DNA from: Streptococcus minor DSM 17118
GTDB lineage: Bacteria > Bacillota > Bacilli > Lactobacillales > Streptococcaceae
DNA length: 64,000 nucleotides
NCBI RefSeq assembly: GCF_000377005.1
Contig: NZ_AQYB01000029.1
Span: 1-64,000, forward strand
Reading direction: 5' to 3'
Below the pieces are notes generated by a model. The model was not told the origin of the DNA and did not search any database. It saw only the letters and a program-made list of their open reading frames with translations. Shown here one piece after another: positions 58,473 through 64,000 of the stretch; positions within the stretch are counted from its first letter, which is position 1; each line of letters opens with the position of its first letter. Made by a program: the position numbers and the translations under genes.

Positions 58473-59308
58473 TGAAATCAAAAAAACAAGTTAGATTAAG
58501 CCTTACTTATCTCCTTTTGACTGCGCTGTCTATTGCGTGGCTCTTTCCAGTTGCCTGGGTTATCTTGACATCATTCCGCGGTGAGGGGACGGCTTTTGTA
58601 GGCTATATCATTCCTAAAACCTTTACGTTAGAAAATTACATGAAGCTCTTTAATAATGAAGCGTTTCCATTTGCGAAGTGGTTCCTGAATACGTTCATCG
58701 TTGCGGCAGCGACTTGTGTAGTGTCTACCTTTATCACGGTTGTTATGGCTTATTCACTCAGCCGTATCAAATTTAAATTCCGCAATGGATTTTTGAAATT
58801 GGCGCTCGTCCTCAATATGTTCCCTGGATTCATGTCTATGATTGCCATTTACTACATCTTGAAGGCGCTCAACTTAACACAAACTCTCTTTGCTTTGGTT
58901 TTAGTGTACTCAGCAGGAGCAGCGCTTGGTTTCTATATTGCCAAGGGATTCTTCGATACGATTCCTTACTCACTGGACGAATCAGCTATGATTGACGGTG
59001 CGACTCGTAAGGATATCTTCTTTAAAATTACGTTGCCATTGTCAAAACCCATCATCGTTTATACAGCTCTTACAGCTTTTATCGGACCATGGATGGACTT
59101 CATTTTTGCCAAGGTTATCCTCGGAGATGCGACAGATAAGTACACAGTCGCTATCGGTCTCTTCTCTATGCTAGCTCAAGACCGGATTAATGTTTGGTTC
59201 AAGTCTTTTGCAGCTGGCTCCGTTCTCATCGCTATTCCGATTACCCTTCTCTTCATGTATATGCAAAAATACTATGTTGAAGGCATCACTAGCGGTTCTG
59301 TAAAATAA
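58472..59308 (+). CDS. malD: Maltodextrin ABC permease MalD (MalG-like)
   Basis: 278 aa with six membrane helices and the EAA loop DESAMIDGATRKDIFFKITL (about 170-190). It begins within the malC stop codon, so the two are coupled. Together they import maltodextrins captured by MalX. Downstream is a 310-base gap rather than malA. Confidence 0.94.
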   Translation: MKSKKQVRLSLTYLLLTALSIAWLFPVAWVILTSFRGEGTAFVGYIIPKTFTLENYMKLFNNEAFPFAKWFLNTFIVAAATCVVSTFITVVMAYSLSRIKFKFRNGFLKLALVLNMFPGFMSMIAIYYILKALNLTQTLFALVLVYSAGAALGFYIAKGFFDTIPYSLDESAMIDGATRKDIFFKITLPLSKPIIVYTALTAFIGPWMDFIFAKVILGDATDKYTVAIGLFSMLAQDRINVWFKSFAAGSVLIAIPITLLFMYMQKYYVEGITSGSVK

Positions 59309-59531
59309 TCTACTGTCTCATTCCAAAAGACATGCATTATTTCTCATCTATATTCCAGAAATGATGTGTTGTTTAGCATGAGGTAGTGCCATGATAGATA
59401 GACCTGTTCCTTTCTTACAAATGAAAGTTTCAATACTTTTGATGTGTCAGAATAACGGGTCTTTTCTATACTTTTATGAAAGAATTTTGTAGGAAATATC
59501 GAGCATATCAAGAAAATAAAAAAAATAATTC
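59309..59531. other. Gap downstream of malD
   Basis: About 220 bases without a supported gene or a clear strong terminator. In S. pneumoniae malA follows malD, as I recall; nothing here resembles a malA remnant. The next promoter begins at 59532. Confidence 0.4.
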
Positions 59532-59560
59532 TTGATTTTTCAGATAAGTCAATGTATAAT
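59532..59560 (+). promoter_or_regulatory. malQ promoter
   Basis: TTGATT (59532-59537) and TATAAT (59555-59560), spacer 17 bp. The MalR operator starts eight bases after the -10. Confidence 0.8.
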
Positions 59561-59567
59561 AGACGCA

Positions 59568-59583
59568 ACGCAAACGTTTGCGT
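59568..59583. promoter_or_regulatory. MalR operator at malQ
   Basis: ACGCAAACGTTTGCGT, a perfect 16-bp palindrome at and just after the transcription start, in roadblock position. It shares the GCAAACG core with the site at malX. Confidence 0.9.
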
Positions 59584-59618
59584 TTGTTATTTTGAAAATA
59601 AAAACAGAGGAAAATAAC

Positions 59619-61136
59619 ATGAAAGAACGTCAAAGTGGAATTCTTCTACATATTTCATCTCTTCCAGGGAGATTTGGAATTGGTTCACTTGGTCAGTCAG
59701 CCTATGAATTCGTAGACTTCCTAGTCCGCACCAAGCAGCGTTACTGGCAAATCTTGCCACTTGGAACAACGAGTTATGGGGATTCTCCTTACCAGTCATT
59801 CTCAGCTTTTGCAGGAAATACGCATTTTATTGATTTTGACCTGTTAGTGGAGAACGGTTGGCTAACTGTTGAAGATTTAGAAGGAGTCGACTTTGGTAGT
59901 CAACCTACCGAAGTAGATTATGCAAAGGTTTTCGTTGGACGTCGGCCGATTTTAGAAAAAGCTGTTGCCAACGTGAAAGCCAAAGGCTTACCAGAGAGTT
60001 ACTATCGCTTTGTGGAGGAGAACGCCTTCTGGTTGCATACATTTGCGGAGTATATGGCTATCAAGGAATCTTTTGGTCTCAAGTCTTGGACAGAATGGGA
60101 TGACGAGAGTATCCGTTTACGCCGTCCAGAAGCTTTGGAGTCTTACCGTCAGCGCTTAGCAGACCAAATGGACTTCCATCGTGTGACTCAATACTTCTTC
60201 TTTGAGCAGTGGCATCGTTTAAAAAATTATGCCAATGAACACGGGATTGAGATTGTTGGTGATATGCCGATTTATATCGCAGCTGATTCAGCAGATATGT
60301 GGGCCAACCCTCACTTCTTCAAGACAGATGATCAGGGCCAACCAACAGTGATAGCTGGATGTCCGCCTGATGATTTCTCAGCTATTGGCCAGCTTTGGGG
60401 CAACCCAATTTATGATTGGGATGCTATGAAGGCGGATGGATTTACATGGTGGATTGCTCGTTTGCGCGAGAGCTTCAAGCTCTATAATATGGTCCGTATC
60501 GACCACTTCATTGGCTTTGCTTCTTTCTGGGAAATACCAGCTGGAGAAGAAACAGCTGTCAATGGCTATCGAGTAGAGGCACCTGGTTTTGAACTTTTTG
60601 ATACAATCAAAACAGCTCTAGGGGACCTCAATATTATTGCTGAAGATTTGGGGTCAGTCACTGACAAGGTGATTCAACTACGGGACACAACTGGTTTTCC
60701 AGGTATGAAAGTTCTGCAGTTTGCTTTTGATCCTAATGGAGACAGCATTGAACTTCCTCATAATCATACCAACAATGTAGTAGCTTACACAGGTACACAT
60801 GATAACCACACCATTAAAGGTTGGTATGAGCAAGAAATGGGAGAAGGAGCGCGTGAATTTTTAGATATCTATAGCAATCGCAAGCCAGATGAATCCATCA
60901 ATCATGCCATGCTTCGTCTACTCTTTTCATCAGTAGCTTTCATGGCTATTGCAACCATGCAAGACCTGCTTGAACTGGGAAATGATGCGCGAATGAACCT
61001 ACCCAATACAGTTGGTGGTAACTGGACATGGCGAATGACCAAAGAACAACTAAACTCTCAAGTGGAGGCGAATCTACTAGAGTTGACGACAACTTATCGT
61101 CGCACCAATAAAAAACTAGTAGAGAAGAATCACTAG
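59619..61136 (+). CDS. malQ: 4-alpha-glucanotransferase (amylomaltase)
   Basis: 505 aa GH77 enzyme (MalM in pneumococcal naming) that disproportionates maltodextrins. Landmarks are ERQSGILLHISSLPG at the N-terminus, the nucleophile Asp in VRIDHFIGF (about 294), acid Glu in IIAEDLGS (about 341) and HD in GTHDNHTIKGW. The start at 59619 follows CAGAGGAAA. It pairs with malP 30 bases downstream. Confidence 0.96.
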   Translation: MKERQSGILLHISSLPGRFGIGSLGQSAYEFVDFLVRTKQRYWQILPLGTTSYGDSPYQSFSAFAGNTHFIDFDLLVENGWLTVEDLEGVDFGSQPTEVDYAKVFVGRRPILEKAVANVKAKGLPESYYRFVEENAFWLHTFAEYMAIKESFGLKSWTEWDDESIRLRRPEALESYRQRLADQMDFHRVTQYFFFEQWHRLKNYANEHGIEIVGDMPIYIAADSADMWANPHFFKTDDQGQPTVIAGCPPDDFSAIGQLWGNPIYDWDAMKADGFTWWIARLRESFKLYNMVRIDHFIGFASFWEIPAGEETAVNGYRVEAPGFELFDTIKTALGDLNIIAEDLGSVTDKVIQLRDTTGFPGMKVLQFAFDPNGDSIELPHNHTNNVVAYTGTHDNHTIKGWYEQEMGEGAREFLDIYSNRKPDESINHAMLRLLFSSVAFMAIATMQDLLELGNDARMNLPNTVGGNWTWRMTKEQLNSQVEANLLELTTTYRRTNKKLVEKNH

Positions 61137-61166
61137 TAAAAATTAGAAAGTGAGTACAACCAAACG

Positions 61167-63425
61167 ATGATTGATTTACAAACCTTTGTGGAAACTAAGT
61201 ATGGAAAGACCATTCAAGAGTCTAGCAATGAAGAACTTTACTATGCTCTCTTGGAGTTGAGCAAAGAGGCTAGCAGTGCCAAACCAACCAATGCTAGCAA
61301 GAAAAAAGTTTACTACATTTCTGCCGAATTTTTAATCGGAAAACTCTTATCCAATAACCTTATCAACTTGGGTCTCTATGAAGAGGTGAAGACACAACTA
61401 GCAGAGGCTGGTAAGGACTTGATTGAAATTGAAAGTATGGAGATGGAGCCGTCACTTGGTAATGGTGGCTTGGGGCGCCTAGCAGCCTGTTTCCTAGATT
61501 CTATTGCAACCTTGGGCCTTAACGGAGATGGTGTTGGTTTGAACTACCACTTTGGTCTCTTCAAGCAGGTCTTTCGTGATAATCAGCAATTCACAGAGCC
61601 AAATGATTGGATTACAGATGAGAGCTGGTTGAATCGCTCTAGTAAAACCTATCAAGTGCCTTTTGCCAACTTTAACCTAACATCAACTCTTTACGATATT
61701 GATGTTCCTGGTTACAAGACAGAGACCAAAAATCGTTTGCGTTTATTCGACTTGGACTCGGTAGATGCTAGCATCATCAAAGATGGCATTGATTTTGACA
61801 AGGCTGACATCTTGAAAAACTTGACACTCTTCCTGTATCCAGATGATTCAGACCGTCAAGGGGAGTTGCTCCGTATTTTCCAACAATACTTTATGGTATC
61901 CAATGCAGCTCAACTGATTTTGGATGAAGCTCTTGCAAAGGGAAGCAACCTTCATGATTTGGCAGACTATGCAGTCATCCAAATCAATGATACCCATCCA
62001 TCTCTTGTGATTCCAGAAATGATCCGTCTGTTGACTGAGCGTGGTATTGACTTTGATGAGGCTGTTACCATCGTCAAGTCTATGATGGCCTATACGAACC
62101 ATACGATTCTGGCAGAAGCTTTGGAAAAATGGCCATTAGACTTCTTGGAAGAAGTGGTGCCACATCTAGTTCCTATTATCAAAGAGTTGGATCGTCGTAT
62201 CAAAGAAACAGTCACAGATAGCACGACATATATCATCGATGAGTCAGGTCGTGTTCATATGGCTCACATGGATATCCACTATGGTTACTCAGTCAATGGG
62301 GTGGCTGCTCTACACACTGATATTCTGAAATCATCTGAGTTGAAGGCATTTTACGACCTTTACCCAGAAAAGTTCAACAATAAGACAAATGGGATTACCT
62401 TCCGTCGTTGGCTTATGCACTGTAACCCACGTTTGGCTCGTTTCTTGGATGAGATTTTAGGCCATGGTTACCATCATGATGCAGCGGAATTGGAAACATT
62501 GCTGGATGTTAAAGAAAGCACCCTTGTAAAGAAAGAATTGGAAAAAATCAAGACCCATAACAAGCGTAAACTGCAACGTTATTTGCAGGCCCATCAAGGT
62601 GTTACGGTCAATCCAGATTCGATCTTTGACATCCAAATCAAGCGTATGCACGAATACAAACGGCAACAAATGAACGCCCTCTATGTCATCCATAAGTATT
62701 TGGATATCAAGGCCGGTAATATCCCTGCTCGTCCATTGACCGTCTTCTTTGGTGGTAAAGCAGCTCCTGCGTACACCATTGCTCAAGATATTATTCACCT
62801 GATTCTCTGCTTATCAGAATTGATTGCCAAGGACCCAGAAGTTAGTCCGCACTTGCAAGTCGTGATGGTGGAAAACTACAATGTAACCGCAGCTAGCTTC
62901 CTCATCCCAGCTGCAGATATTTCCGAGCAAATCTCTCTGGCTTCTAAGGAAGCATCTGGTACCGGCAACATGAAGTTCATGCTCAATGGTGCCTTAACTC
63001 TTGGTACAGAAGATGGTGCCAATGTAGAAATTCATGAATTGGTTGGCGATGAAAATATTTATGTCTTTGGTAAAGACAGCCAAACAGTTATTGATCTTTA
63101 TGCAAACAATGGCTATGTAGCTCGTGATTTCTACGAGAAAGCAGCGATCAAGCCTTTGGTAGATTTCATTGTGAGCGAGGAGTTAATGGCTCTTGGAAAC
63201 CCAGAACGACTAGGACGCTTGCATAATGAGCTCATTGTTAAAGACTGGTTCATGACACTTCTGGACTTGGAAGACTATATCGTGGTGAAAGAAAAAATGT
63301 TGGCAGACTACGAAGATCGCTCTCGCTGGTTGGACAAAGTTATCGTCAATATTGCTAAGGCTGGATTCTTTTCTAGTGACCGCACTATCGCTCAATATAA
63401 CGAGGATATTTGGAAATTATCTTAA
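61167..63425 (+). CDS. malP: Maltodextrin phosphorylase
   Basis: 752 aa GT35 enzyme that releases glucose-1-phosphate from maltodextrins. The PLP-binding Lys603 lies in [17 protein letters not shown], and the conserved [14 protein letters not shown] and EKIVDW-like segments are present. The length is typical for bacterial MalP. GAAAGTGAG precedes the ATG. It works with MalQ on the linear chains produced by PulA. Confidence 0.96.
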   Translation: MIDLQTFVETKYGKTIQESSNEELYYALLELSKEASSAKPTNASKKKVYYISAEFLIGKLLSNNLINLGLYEEVKTQLAEAGKDLIEIESMEMEPSLGNGGLGRLAACFLDSIATLGLNGDGVGLNYHFGLFKQVFRDNQQFTEPNDWITDESWLNRSSKTYQVPFANFNLTSTLYDIDVPGYKTETKNRLRLFDLDSVDASIIKDGIDFDKADILKNLTLFLYPDDSDRQGELLRIFQQYFMVSNAAQLILDEALAKGSNLHDLADYAVIQINDTHPSLVIPEMIRLLTERGIDFDEAVTIVKSMMAYTNHTILAEALEKWPLDFLEEVVPHLVPIIKELDRRIKETVTDSTTYIIDESGRVHMAHMDIHYGYSVNGVAALHTDILKSSELKAFYDLYPEKFNNKTNGITFRRWLMHCNPRLARFLDEILGHGYHHDAAELETLLDVKESTLVKKELEKIKTHNKRKLQRYLQAHQGVTVNPDSIFDIQIKRMHEYKRQQMNALYVIHKYLDIKAGNIPARPLTVFFGGKAAPAYTIAQDIIHLILCLSELIAKDPEVSPHLQVVMVENYNVTAASFLIPAADISEQISLASKEASGTGNMKFMLNGALTLGTEDGANVEIHELVGDENIYVFGKDSQTVIDLYANNGYVARDFYEKAAIKPLVDFIVSEELMALGNPERLGRLHNELIVKDWFMTLLDLEDYIVVKEKMLADYEDRSRWLDKVIVNIAKAGFFSSDRTIAQYNEDIWKLS

Positions 63426-63442
63426 TCAACCATATATAAATG

Positions 63443-63473
63443 AGAAAATCAGTTTCGGCTGGTTTTCTTTTTT
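63443..63473 (+). terminator. malQP terminator
   Basis: AGAAAATCAG-TTTCGG-CTGGTTTTCT followed by TTTTT; one G-U pair. Confidence 0.75.
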
Positions 63474-63488
63474 GAAAATCGTTTTCAA
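63474..63488. promoter_or_regulatory. Possible LacI-family or catabolite-type site
   Basis: TGAAAA-TCG-TTTTCA inverted repeat just upstream of the next promoter. It resembles a cre site but has a three-base rather than two-base centre, so assignment is uncertain. Confidence 0.3.
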
Positions 63489-63494
63489 TTTTCA

Positions 63495-63523
63495 TTGACA
63501 AATGGAAGTGTAAAGGATATAAT
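63495..63523 (+). promoter_or_regulatory. Promoter of the terminal membrane gene
   Basis: TTGACA (63495-63500) and TATAAT (63518-63523), spacer 17 bp: a full-consensus promoter. Confidence 0.85.
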
Positions 63524-63556
63524 TGTATCAACAAACTAATACAAAAGGAGATTTGT

Positions 63557-64000
63557 ATGAAAAGACCAATTCACCTCTACATTCTTGTTGCTCTATCTAC
63601 CATTGCTAGTGTACTAAGGATTCAATCAACTTTCTTTACGACCTTCGACGAAGCTCAGTATCGTGCCCTCTTTGAGGGTGCTGAGATAGAAGGTGTGGAC
63701 AATTTGGTTGCGATGGCTAAGGCCGGTGCAGCTTTTTCGACTAACATTATCAATAAGGTATTGACAATCTTATTGGTGCTCTTGCTTGTTGCTACGATTG
63801 TTTTCCTTTTCAAAAAAGCCAACGAGCGTGCCTCCTACACCTATATTGCCTATCTTTTTGGAACCTTGATATACTTCACTTACTCTTATATCGGAGGACT
63901 TCAAGTTTCAAAAAACTTTGAAACCGCAGAATTACATCAATTAACAAAGTCAGGTGCTCTAGTAGGTTACGGTATTAACATTGCCCTTTTTGCCCTCTAC
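63557..64000 (+). CDS. Membrane protein, truncated by the window end
   Basis: The first 148 codons are open to the last base. The start is ATG at 63557, with AAAGGAG six bases upstream. Three or more hydrophobic segments are seen: an N-terminal one (about 7-20), VLTILLVLLLVATIVFLF (about 74-91), and one after ERASYTYIAYLFGTLIYFTY. An extracytoplasmic loop with FDEAQYRALFEGAEIEGV lies between. It follows malP, as an uncharacterised membrane protein does in pneumococcus, to my recollection. Function unknown. Confidence 0.75.
   Translation, partial: MKRPIHLYILVALSTIASVLRIQSTFFTTFDEAQYRALFEGAEIEGVDNLVAMAKAGAAFSTNIINKVLTILLVLLLVATIVFLFKKANERASYTYIAYLFGTLIYFTYSYIGGLQVSKNFETAELHQLTKSGALVGYGINIALFALY

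Noticed and set aside
63474..63488. A cre site controlling the last gene
   Set aside because: The centre has three bases instead of the two in the cre consensus, so catabolite control cannot be claimed.

Overview
The window reads as chromosomal DNA of a mitis-group Streptococcus (S. mitis / S. oralis / S. pseudopneumoniae type). It has low GC, AGGAGG-type ribosome binding sites and TTGACA/TATAAT promoters. Gene families closely resemble pneumococcal ones: MalXCD/MalQP, the CcdA-Etrx-MsrAB methionine-repair set, the YesN/YesM-type TCS, GdpP-RplI-DnaB and ThiXYZ. Two ParB parS palindromes (5646-5661 perfect, 14634-14649 one mismatch) place the left part near oriC. Several junctions differ from the pneumococcal order as I remember it, for example ecfT followed by a LysM gene rather than mreC, and mal genes in a different arrangement. 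I therefore favour a commensal relative over S. pneumoniae. No rRNA, tRNA, CRISPR array, prophage or complete insertion sequence was recognised.

Layout. 1-150: a right-end / omega-RNA-like hairpin cluster of an IS200/IS605-type element whose body lies outside the window. 240-5456: YfhO-like membrane protein, YkpA-type ABC-F ATPase and a YitT protein, all minus. 5530-8958: a T-box leader (containing parS) with trpS, then guaB. 8974-10462: recF and yaaA, minus. 10536-17008: an M16 peptidase pair, rodZ, pgsA and the ECF energising module ecfA1-ecfA2-ecfT. 17146-22726: secreted LysM muralytic-like protein, histidine phosphatase, and mnmA-nudix-mnmG (tRNA wobble-U modification). 22818-26885: gdpP-rplI-dnaB-veg. 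26940-29623: TPP riboswitch and thiXYZ-like pyrimidine importer. 29657-30435: structured leader and rpsD.

30718-35785: a PadR-DUF1700-DUF4097 envelope operon, then a TetR repressor divergent from a YhgE/Pip membrane protein with paired operators. 36384-39101: an operon of two flavin reductases (one fused to a PAS_10-like domain) and an FNT channel, the least explained unit here. 39289-44313: ccdA-etrx-msrAB extracytoplasmic methionine sulfoxide repair with a methionine-rich thioredoxin lipoprotein, then a YesN/YesM-type TCS. 44423-50538: aldo/keto reductase, an XRE plus membrane protein pair, aspS, two YitT proteins and a NrdI-like flavodoxin. 50567-52249: secreted CHAP hydrolase with four GBS_Bsp-like repeats. 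52347-63425: maltodextrin regulon (pulA-malR minus; malX-malC-malD and malQ-malP plus) with LacI-type operators at the promoters. 63557-end: a truncated membrane protein.

Most genes are intact housekeeping genes. The interest lies in non-coding structure (parS inside a T-box leader, riboregulators, promoter/terminator overlaps, operator palindromes), in the redox operon at 36-39 kb, in the Met-rich Etrx lipoprotein, and in the rearranged gene order.
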